From: Polyangium jinanense
GTDB taxonomy: Bacteria; Myxococcota; Polyangia; Polyangiales; Polyangiaceae
Assembly: GCF_028435365.1 (NCBI RefSeq)
Contig: NZ_JAGTJJ010000122.1
Span: 1-13,465, forward strand
Reading direction: 5' to 3'
Length of the DNA: 13,465 bases
Shown: positions 6,701 to 13,465 of the stretch, one piece after another
Layout: every line of letters starts with the position of its first letter
Position numbering within the stretch: the first letter of the stretch is position 1
Program-made: the position numbers and the translations under genes
The notes under the pieces: model-generated
Told to the model about the DNA's origin: nothing
The model's database searches: none
What the model saw: only the letters and a program-made list of their open reading frames with translations

Positions 6701-7432
6701 ATGAGCGACGAGGACGATTTCGAGGACGAGGAGTACAGCGACGAGGACGGGGGCGACGAGGAGCCGAGCCCCCACGAGGTTTCGTTCGACGAGGAGACGG
6801 AAGGCGTCCTCGTCGCGGGCAAGCGCTTCTCGGCGAGCGGCATGACGCGCAAGCAGCTTGGCGAGTTCGCGAAGCATGTCGAGGCGGTCGCCGCGAAGTC
6901 GGGGCACGCGGTGACGATCGTGGCCTCGGGCGACCTCACGGATACGGGGCCGGCGCCGGACGACACCGTCTACACGGAGGTGCACATCGGCCTCGAAGGC
7001 GGGCGCGGAGGGACGGACGGGCCGGAGACGATCTCGCGTGATGTGGCGCTGCACGTGCTCGAGAAGGCGAAGGCGGTGCCGGACGAGGTGTGGGCCGCGA
7101 TCGGCGAGAAGCTCGAAGGGCGCGAGCGCGAGGCGTGGGATGAGGCGTCCGTGTCGATGTACTTCACGTGCGTAGGACCTCTCACGGCCGCGACGCTCGC
7201 GTTCGGCGTGCTCGGGACCGAGGACGGCGAAGGGCCCGGCAAGTACATGCGCGGCGTGAACATGGAGCAGGAGGCGCACGAGGAGGGCGTGTGGGGCCTG
7301 AAGGTCACGTACGTGCAGTACGAGAGCCCCGAGAGCGAAGAGGTCGATCTCGGCGACGCCGCGCACGACGAACGCGTGCGCGAGCTCGGCGTCGAGCATG
7401 CGCGTTACTTCATCATTGCCCGCTACGATTGA
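6701..7432 (+). CDS. Acidic protein of unknown function
   Basis: 243 aa. The first 34 residues are extremely acidic (MSDEDDFEDEEYSDEDGGDE and beyond), probably disordered. The rest looks folded and soluble: GMTRKQLGEFAKHVEAVAAK (47-66) reads as a helix, VTIVASGDL (71-79) and YTEVHIGLEG (91-100) as strands, SRDVALHVLEKAKAVPDEVWAAI (112-134) as helices, and VWGLKVTYVQY and HARYFIIARY as closing strands. There is no signal peptide or membrane segment. The start is well supported by GGAGG 6 nt upstream of the ATG. The acidic N-terminus comes from GAC/GAG-rich sequence and could be mistaken for low complexity, but the frame is continuous and GC-biased throughout. It ends 3 bp before the stop codon of the convergent enoyl-CoA hydratase gene. 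No family recognised; the acidic tail could bind basic partners or metal ions (inference). Confidence 0.8.
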   Translation: MSDEDDFEDEEYSDEDGGDEEPSPHEVSFDEETEGVLVAGKRFSASGMTRKQLGEFAKHVEAVAAKSGHAVTIVASGDLTDTGPAPDDTVYTEVHIGLEGGRGGTDGPETISRDVALHVLEKAKAVPDEVWAAIGEKLEGREREAWDEASVSMYFTCVGPLTAATLAFGVLGTEDGEGPGKYMRGVNMEQEAHEEGVWGLKVTYVQYESPESEEVDLGDAAHDERVRELGVEHARYFIIARYD

Positions 7433-7435
7433 CGC

Positions 7436-8212
7436 CTAGCGCCCTTGAAAACGGCCGGCGCGCCTCTCGACGAACGAGCGCATGCCCTCGGCGGCGTCTT
7501 CCGTGCCCATGATGGCGCGGGCTCGCTCTTCGAGGCGCGCCGCTTCCACCTCGGGCCCTTCCGTCATCGCCGCGCGCGCTGACGCGAGCGTGGTGCGGAC
7601 GGCGATCGGCGCCTGCGCCGCGACACGCTCGCAGATCCACGTGGCGCGATCGAGGAGATCGGCCGCGGGGACGACCTCCTGCACGAGCCCGATCCGATAC
7701 GCCTCTTTTGCGTCGAACACGTCGCCCGTGAGCAGCCAGCGCATGGCATTGCCGTGGCCCGCGAGCGCCGGGAACCTCAGCGTGGCGCCGCCGAACGGGA
7801 AGATGCCGCGCTGCACTTCGAGCTGCGAGAAGCGCGTGTCCTCGGCCGCGATGCGGATGTCGGCGGCGAGCGCGAGCTCGATCCCGATCGTGAAACAATA
7901 CCCCTCTATCGCGACGACCATCGGCTTCGTGAGGCGCCGCGGCCCGATCGCGAGCGGATCGACGCTCCCCTTCGGGTAGAGCGCGCGCCCCGACGCGACC
8001 GCGGGACCGACCTCCGCGAGATCGAGCCCGCCTGTGAAATGGCCGCCGTGGGCGAACAGGAGGCCACACCGGAGCCCCTCGTCTTCCTCGTAGGCCGTGT
8101 ACGCCTGCGCGAGCTCGTCGAGCATGGCGAGATCGAATGCGTTGCGCTTCTCCGGTCTGTTCAGGCCGATGCGGACGACATGACCGAGACGCTCCACCGT
8201 GACGCGTGCCAT
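7436..8212 (-). CDS. Enoyl-CoA hydratase/crotonase family protein
   Basis: 258 aa, the usual length for a crotonase monomer. Both acidic residues expected for hydratase chemistry are present: E112 in GYCFTIGIELALAADI and E132 in FSQLEVQRGIFPFGGAT. The CoA/oxyanion region HFTGGLDLAE spans 58-67. The position equivalent to the second oxyanion-hole glycine of rat crotonase appears to be I109, but I recall the GYCFTIGIEL pattern from a subgroup of bacterial crotonases, so this is probably a subgroup trait. Likely role: hydration of 2-enoyl-CoA in fatty-acid or related acyl-CoA breakdown; other crotonase reactions cannot be excluded. No obvious Shine-Dalgarno precedes ATG 8212. No other beta-oxidation gene is adjacent. 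Its stop is 3 bp from the stop of the convergent gene. Confidence 0.92.
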   Translation of the reverse strand: MARVTVERLGHVVRIGLNRPEKRNAFDLAMLDELAQAYTAYEEDEGLRCGLLFAHGGHFTGGLDLAEVGPAVASGRALYPKGSVDPLAIGPRRLTKPMVVAIEGYCFTIGIELALAADIRIAAEDTRFSQLEVQRGIFPFGGATLRFPALAGHGNAMRWLLTGDVFDAKEAYRIGLVQEVVPAADLLDRATWICERVAAQAPIAVRTTLASARAAMTEGPEVEAARLEERARAIMGTEDAAEGMRSFVERRAGRFQGR

Positions 8213-8375
8213 GGGCGGACGTTACCACGGCCGGGGCGGGCATGTCCTCGCCGAATCAAGAAAAGAATGCGGCGCCAGGATCGCTTTGCCCTGGTATTCC
8301 TCGTGCCCAAACGTTCGCATGAAAAAAGAGGTGACGGGTAGCAATTCTGTATTTTTTGCTTAGGCTACGGCTTTC
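8213..8375. promoter_or_regulatory. AT-enriched divergent intergenic region
   Basis: 163 bp between divergent start codons (8212 minus, 8376 plus). The right part, about 8318-8362, is clearly richer in A/T than its surroundings (AAAAAAG, TATTTTTTGC), as expected for a promoter. CCAGG and CCTGG around 8275-8294 can form a 5-bp hairpin. No clean sigma-70 hexamer pair at standard spacing could be identified. Confidence 0.35.
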
Positions 8376-10373
8376 ATGATCACATCGTATTCGCTCCGCG
8401 GAGCGATTTGCCGGCTTCTACCAATGGCTGGTGTCGCCCTCCCATTGGGAATCATGGCGTGTGGACCGGGAGACCCCCTCACGTTCGACCCGGCCGTATC
8501 CGACGACGAGGCAGCCATCTGCGTGGAGGTGCCGGCCACGGAGAAGGTCGAGGGGAAGTTATGGGGCCTCCCTACACGGGATGTCCCCGTCGACGCGACC
8601 CGCGAGCCGAGGCGGGTGAAAATGACCCCGCCTCCGAACCATTGGCAGATGCAGGTCGGCGTCCTCGCGCTCTCGCCCGATTGGCAAGACATGCTCGCGA
8701 TCGAGCACGTGCTCGCGCCGATGGGCATCCCGTACGCGCAGACCACGGCGCCGAAGCTCGCGCTCCAGCACGACATCGCGATGTTCTTCCCCGACGCGTA
8801 CGAGGAGTCCTTCCACGCGACCGACATCGAGGCGATGGGGAATTTCATCGGCAAGGGGGGCGTCCTCGTCTGGCGCGACTCCGATGTCACGTTCCTGCGC
8901 GATCTCGCGGGGGTGCCGGCGTCGACGTTCGGGCTGCCCCATCATGTCGTGCGCCTCACGAAGGAGGGAGAGGCTGCCTTTCCCTCGCTGGATCAGCCCG
9001 AGGAACGGGAGATCCCGCTGGGGGGCGGGCCGGAGGAGTTCCTCAATACATGGACGCTCGAGGTCGACCCGACCGCGGAGGGCGTCGTGGTGCTCGCGAC
9101 GTTCGAGGACGGCTCCCCGGCGATCGTGCGCCGGAATGCGGGCCCGGCGGTGATCTACACGATGGGCGTGGATTTTCGGGACGTCGTGATTCGCAACCAG
9201 CTCGGTTACCCGCTCGACGGCGCCGCCCGTGGCTACATCAATGTCTTCGAGCCTGCCACGGACGCATGGCTTCTCATGATGCGCGACATCTACGACGCGC
9301 ACGCGCGCTTTGGCGTACGACTGCATACGGCCCCGAACGGGCTGTCCGGGGCCCTGCTCATATCACACGACCTCGACTGGGGACCAAGTTACGATCGATC
9401 GGCCGTCTACGCGGAGCGCGAGGCGGCGCTCGGCGCATCCACGACGTATTTCGCCCACACGAAGTACGTGGACGACGTGCAGGATCACGCGTTCTTCTCG
9501 CGCGATCGCGGCTGCCAGCTCGCGAGCTTCCTCCGCCTCGGGCACGCGGTCGGCTCGCATTCGGTCGCGCACTCCAAGATGCTCCACCTGTTCGAGGTGG
9601 GCGACGGCGCGGAGGCGTACCCGAGCTATGCCCCGTACAACGTGTCGCCCTACGAGACCCAATGGGGGACCCTGTACGGCGAGCTTCGGGTCTCGAAGTC
9701 CCTCATCGACGGGTCGCTCGACGCCGCCCGGGTCTCGCACGAAACCCAGAGCTTCCGAGCCGGCGAGCTCTCGTACCATCCCGAGTCCCCCTTGGCCCTC
9801 GAACGCGTGGGTTACCGCACCGATTCGACGCAGGCGGTGGGCGTGGTGCTCACGAACTTTCCTTATCGGCTCATGACCTCCTTGCCTGAAATCCAGGATA
9901 CGGATGTCTTCGAGCTTCCCGTCACGCTGGAAGACGAGCTGCCCCCGCGCCTCGACTTGCGTGTCGAGCAGGCGCTGGGCGTCATCACCCAGAACGCGCG
10001 GAACGGCGCGCCGACGTCGCTCCTCATCCACCCGAACGTGACGGACTACAAGCTGGCCGCCGAGGAGATGATCCTCGCGAAGCTACCCGAAGGCGTGGCG
10101 GCCATGAGCGTCGATGCCTTCGCTCGGTTCTGGAGAGCGCGCGACGCGGTCACCTTCACGCTCATCGATTACAACGTCCTCGAAGGTACGCTGACGATCT
10201 CGCTCCGCCCCGAGGAGGCGATCGAGGGGCTCACGCTGCGCGTGGACGAGGTGCTCACGTCTGTCTCGGAGCCGGCAGGCGCCGTGCTGTCGCCCCCGAA
10301 AGACGGAGGGAGGCTGCTCGTCTTGCCCGCCCTGGAAGCAGGGCAGGGGGTCGACGTCGTGCTGCACTACTAG
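8376..10373 (+). CDS. Lipoprotein with CE4 polysaccharide-deacetylase-like domain
   Basis: 665 aa. Residues 1-29 form a lipoprotein signal (two Arg, hydrophobic core, LGIMAC with Cys29), so the protein is probably membrane-anchored outside the cytoplasm. Residues about 90-290 (QVGVLALSPDWQDMLAIEHV through VIYTMGVDFRD) look like an alpha/beta domain of glutamine-amidotransferase/ThuA-like fold (inference). Residues about 325-585 carry CE4 landmarks in order: SHDLDWG (330-336, metal/catalytic Asp D332 or D334), GSHSVAHS (H395 and H399, the HxxxH metal pair), SFRAGELSYHPES (R461) and LLIHPN (H552). The last 75 residues look beta-rich. Likely role: removal of N- or O-acyl groups from a cell-envelope or extracellular polysaccharide. 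ATG 8376 gives a fuller signal peptide than Met17, which is the alternative; no strong ribosome-binding site is seen for either. Confidence 0.82.
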   Translation: MITSYSLRGAICRLLPMAGVALPLGIMACGPGDPLTFDPAVSDDEAAICVEVPATEKVEGKLWGLPTRDVPVDATREPRRVKMTPPPNHWQMQVGVLALSPDWQDMLAIEHVLAPMGIPYAQTTAPKLALQHDIAMFFPDAYEESFHATDIEAMGNFIGKGGVLVWRDSDVTFLRDLAGVPASTFGLPHHVVRLTKEGEAAFPSLDQPEEREIPLGGGPEEFLNTWTLEVDPTAEGVVVLATFEDGSPAIVRRNAGPAVIYTMGVDFRDVVIRNQLGYPLDGAARGYINVFEPATDAWLLMMRDIYDAHARFGVRLHTAPNGLSGALLISHDLDWGPSYDRSAVYAEREAALGASTTYFAHTKYVDDVQDHAFFSRDRGCQLASFLRLGHAVGSHSVAHSKMLHLFEVGDGAEAYPSYAPYNVSPYETQWGTLYGELRVSKSLIDGSLDAARVSHETQSFRAGELSYHPESPLALERVGYRTDSTQAVGVVLTNFPYRLMTSLPEIQDTDVFELPVTLEDELPPRLDLRVEQALGVITQNARNGAPTSLLIHPNVTDYKLAAEEMILAKLPEGVAAMSVDAFARFWRARDAVTFTLIDYNVLEGTLTISLRPEEAIEGLTLRVDEVLTSVSEPAGAVLSPPKDGGRLLVLPALEAGQGVDVVLHY

Positions 10374-10751
10374 CCGAGCCACGCGCATCCCTTGCGCCTC
10401 GGGGTCCCGGCACGTGCACGCCAACCTTTCATGCAAACCTTGCAAGGAACAGCCCTGCCAGCCATTCCGCGAATCAGCCTGAGGTCCTTCGCAGATCCAT
10501 ATGATCTTCAAGGACATTTCGATCGTTCGTCGAGACGGGCCTCGCCGCGCCGGAGCCCGCGCCCGCGCCATCCGCCCCCGCCGCCCACATCTCGGTGGGA
10601 TGCGGTGTGTACGCCGCATGCCGAGGTTTGGACTCCTCAGCTAGCTCACGATGTCGTCGCGGAGGCGTGCGCCGGGTCGCGTTCGGGCGAGGGCCGCGGG
10701 GCGGCATGACGATTGCAATCAGGTCGGCGCTACCACGAGAGGTGCGGACTC
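10374..10751. other. Intergenic region with small palindromes, no supported gene
   Basis: 378 bp between two plus-strand genes. GCGCA/TGCGC with a 5-nt loop (10383-10397), 9 nt after the upstream stop codon, is a possible weak terminator without a T-tract. CCTTGCAAGG (10438-10447) is a perfect palindrome. A mildly AT-richer patch (about 10490-10530) may include a promoter. Open frames here (10392-10709 plus, 10474-10707 minus) have low-complexity Arg/Pro/Ser composition and no ribosome-binding site, so they are not called. Confidence 0.5.
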
Positions 10752-11117
10752 ATGGCGCGTGTCCTGCTCATCGACGACGATCACGACCGGACGGAGATCA
10801 TCGCCCGCGGCTTGCGAGCAGAGGGGCTCGAGGTGGTGCACGTCGGCACCCGTCGCGAGGCCTTTGTCGCGCTCGACGGCCCCGGCCACTTCGACTGCGC
10901 GCTCGTCGTGCTGGCGCTCCCAACCGGCGACCGACTGGAGCTCGCCAAGGAGCTCCACGCACGGTTCCCCGGCCTCCACGTAGGCCTGGCGCGCGGGCAC
11001 AAGCTCTCCGTGCGTCCAAACGAACACACGAGCGAGCGCACCCTGCGGTTCGTGCCTGTACCCGAAGACGGCCGCAAGCTCGCGCGGGCGCTTCGCTCGC
11101 GGCTCATCGCCGCCTGA
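10752..11117 (+). CDS. Stand-alone pseudo-receiver domain protein
   Basis: 121 aa, a single receiver-like (CheY/REC) domain with no output domain. ARVLLIDDDHDRTEIIARGL at the N-terminus is the typical beta1 and acidic pocket (D8-D10). Aligning FDCALVVLALPTGDRLEL (47-64) with the REC consensus places Val53 where the phosphoacceptor Asp should be. Ala80 stands at the conserved Ser/Thr position after beta4, and Val103 at the conserved Lys of beta5 (RFVPVPEDG). Three of the four conserved functional sites are therefore gone, so phosphorylation by a histidine kinase is unlikely; the fold is probably kept for protein binding. ATG 10752 is chosen because it puts the beta1 strand at residue 3 and has AGAGGT 8 nt upstream; ATG 10713 is the longer alternative. 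It converges on the Ser/Thr kinase gene at 11186. Confidence 0.82.
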   Translation: MARVLLIDDDHDRTEIIARGLRAEGLEVVHVGTRREAFVALDGPGHFDCALVVLALPTGDRLELAKELHARFPGLHVGLARGHKLSVRPNEHTSERTLRFVPVPEDGRKLARALRSRLIAA

Positions 11118-11138
11118 CACGTCAGCGTGCCGTCCGCC

Positions 11139-11175
11139 TGGCACGTGTGCCAGCACGTGCCCGGCACACGTGCCA
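11139..11175. terminator. Bidirectional hairpin between convergent genes
   Basis: TGGCACGTGTGCC (11139-11151) and GGCACACGTGCCA (11163-11175) are exact complements, forming a 13-bp stem with an 11-nt loop. It lies 21 nt after the pseudo-receiver stop codon and 10 nt after the kinase stop codon, so it can serve transcripts from both strands. No T-tract is present on either side. CACGTG cores recur in arm and loop, so alternative pairings exist, and a protein-binding site is another possibility. Confidence 0.75.
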
Positions 11176-11185
11176 TCGCCGTGCG

Positions 11186-12448
<1,263 letters not shown>

Positions 12449-12573
12449 GGGGAGTACCGCGAAGAGTACCCGCGCCGGACGCGATGGGAAAACCGCTCGT
12501 TCGTCCCGGCCGGGTCCCGCCTTTCTTGCAGCGAGCTTGACACGGAGCCGGCGGATCCGCTCTCCTCCGCGCC
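12449..12573. promoter_or_regulatory. Divergent intergenic region with a TTGACA motif
   Basis: 125 bp between the kinase start (minus) and the SDR start (plus). An exact TTGACA occurs at 12537-12542 on the plus strand, but no -10-like hexamer is seen about 17 nt further on, and a transcript from it would have almost no leader before ATG 12574. It is recorded as a weak -35 candidate only. Confidence 0.25.
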
Positions 12574-13335
12574 ATGCAGCGATTCGAGAGGAAGGTAGCG
12601 CTCGTCACGGGGGCCGCATCGGGGCTGGGGGCGGCGGCCGTGCGTCGGCTGCACGCAGAAGGCGCGGTCGTGGTGATCACGGACGTGGCGGTGGATCGAG
12701 GGGAGGCGCTCGCCGCGGAGCTCGGGGCGCGGGCGGAGTTCACCGCGCTCGACGTGACGCAGGAGGCGCAGTGGATCGCCGTGCTCGACGCGGTGGTCGC
12801 GAAGCACGGTCGGCTCGACGTGCTCGTGAACAACGCAGGGGTGGGCATCGTGGGCGACGTGGAGTCGACGACGCTCGAGCAATGGCGGTTCGTGCACACG
12901 GTGAACACGGACGGCATGTTCCTCGGCTGCAAGCACGCGATCCGGCTGATGAAGGAGCGCGGGGGCGGGTCGATCGTGAACCTGTCGAGCGTGGCGGGCA
13001 TCATCGGCGCGCCGAACCTCGTGGCGTATTCGTCGAGCAAGGGCAGCGTGCGCACGTTCACGAAATCGGTGGCGATGCATTGCGCGCGAAAAGGTTATGG
13101 GATCCGGGTGAACTCGGTGCACCCGGCGTTCATCGATACGCCGATGGTCGACGCGATGGTGGCGAGGTCCGAGGATCCAGCGCGGGCGAAGGTGGGCCTG
13201 GCGAAGTCCATTCCGCTGGGGAAGCTCGGCGAGCCCGAGGACGTGGCGGCAGCGATCGCATATCTGGCGTCGGACGATGCGAAATTCGTGACGGGTACGG
13301 AGCTTTTGGTCGACGGCGGGCTGCTGGCGACCTGA
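12574..13335 (+). CDS. Classical short-chain dehydrogenase/reductase
   Basis: 253 aa, standard classical-SDR size. TGAASGLG cofactor motif at 12-19; Asp37 at the end of beta2 favours NAD(H) over NADP(H); NNAG at 86-89; N111, S139, Y152 and K156 (YSSSK) form the catalytic set; PAFIDTPM (184-191) and the C-terminal VDGGLLAT complete the pattern. It resembles 3alpha/3beta/17beta-hydroxysteroid and cyclohexanol dehydrogenase-like SDRs, but the alcohol substrate cannot be identified. Cytoplasmic, probably tetrameric like its family. No Shine-Dalgarno precedes ATG 12574; the start fits because the first beta strand begins at residue 7. It is followed 14 nt after the stop by repeat element copy 4. 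Confidence 0.93.
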   Translation: MQRFERKVALVTGAASGLGAAAVRRLHAEGAVVVITDVAVDRGEALAAELGARAEFTALDVTQEAQWIAVLDAVVAKHGRLDVLVNNAGVGIVGDVESTTLEQWRFVHTVNTDGMFLGCKHAIRLMKERGGGSIVNLSSVAGIIGAPNLVAYSSSKGSVRTFTKSVAMHCARKGYGIRVNSVHPAFIDTPMVDAMVARSEDPARAKVGLAKSIPLGKLGEPEDVAAAIAYLASDDAKFVTGTELLVDGGLLAT

Positions 13336-13337
13336 AA

Positions 13338-13465
13338 GGGGCCGCCGCGCCGGGGCGCTGCCCCGGACCCCGCGGGGGCTGTTCGCCCCTCGACCCGACC
13401 CAGGGCAAGCCCTGGACTCGGGGTGGAAGAACTGCGCGATGCGCAGTTCTTCCAACGGGCCGGTG
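13338..13465 (+). repeat. Compound palindromic element, copy 4 (cut by right window edge)
   Basis: Hairpins in order from the SDR stop codon: 13350-13366 (CCGGGGC/GCCCCGG), 13375-13389 (GGGGC/GCCCC, 5-nt loop), 13400-13415 (CCAGGGC/GCCCTGG) and 13425-13453 (GGAAGAACTGCGC/GCGCAGTTCTTCC). The last bases (AACGGGCCGGTG) match the linkers of copies 2 and 3 read on the opposite strand, so a facing second arm probably continues beyond the window. It is the AAGAAC-type arm and the only copy in the window lying 3' of a plus-strand gene. Confidence 0.88.

Noticed and set aside
7432..7436. A terminator between the two convergent genes
   Set aside because: Only 3 bp separate the stop codons and no hairpin is centred there, so termination must occur inside the opposite gene.
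10392..10709. Possible 105-aa plus-strand gene and 77-aa minus-strand gene in the intergenic region
   Set aside because: Low-complexity Arg/Pro/Ser composition, no ribosome-binding site and no recognisable motif.
12537..12542. TTGACA as a full sigma-70 promoter for the SDR gene
   Set aside because: No -10-like hexamer at suitable spacing, and almost no room for a leader; kept only as a weak note.

Overview
The window is very GC-rich, with strong G/C third-position bias, and carries Hanks-type kinase, receiver-like and lipoprotein genes. Its intergenic DNA is full of palindromes. This fits a large-genome Myxococcota, probably of the Sorangium/Polyangium type (inference from style; no 16S or marker gene is present). 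Eleven protein-coding genes are supported. No rRNA, tRNA, CRISPR array, transposase or phage gene is seen.

Left block (155-6553), all on the minus strand. From right to left: a sigma-like glutathione S-transferase (5951-6553), a 183-aa lipoprotein (5115-5666), a 12-unit 43-bp tandem array (4529-5044), a membrane protein with a Cys-rich C-terminal half (2832-4406), and a tightly coupled pair consisting of an extended-SDR NAD-dependent epimerase/dehydratase (1467-2465) and a hydroxyacid-oxoacid transhydrogenase (155-1462).

Central block (6701-10373): an acidic protein of unknown function (6701-7432, +) ends 3 bp from a convergent enoyl-CoA hydratase-family gene (7436-8212, -). Divergent from the latter is a 665-aa lipoprotein with a CE4 polysaccharide-deacetylase-like domain (8376-10373, +).

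Right block (10752-13335): a stand-alone receiver-like protein that has lost its phosphoacceptor Asp (10752-11117, +) converges on a Ser/Thr kinase with a C-terminal membrane tail (11186-12448, -). A 13-bp perfect hairpin separates them. Divergent from the kinase is a classical SDR (12574-13335, +).

The most striking feature is a family of compound intergenic elements: two complete copies (about 2534-2797 and 5705-5940) and two cut by the window ends (1-130 and 13338-13465). Each arm is a fixed series of four hairpins, and the complete copies are two diverged arms facing each other. Stems differ between copies by paired, compensatory changes, so the folded structure rather than a protein appears to be conserved. 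Every element abuts the 3' end of a gene. The elements contain few stop codons, so they produce long spurious ORFs and a false N-terminal extension on the epimerase.
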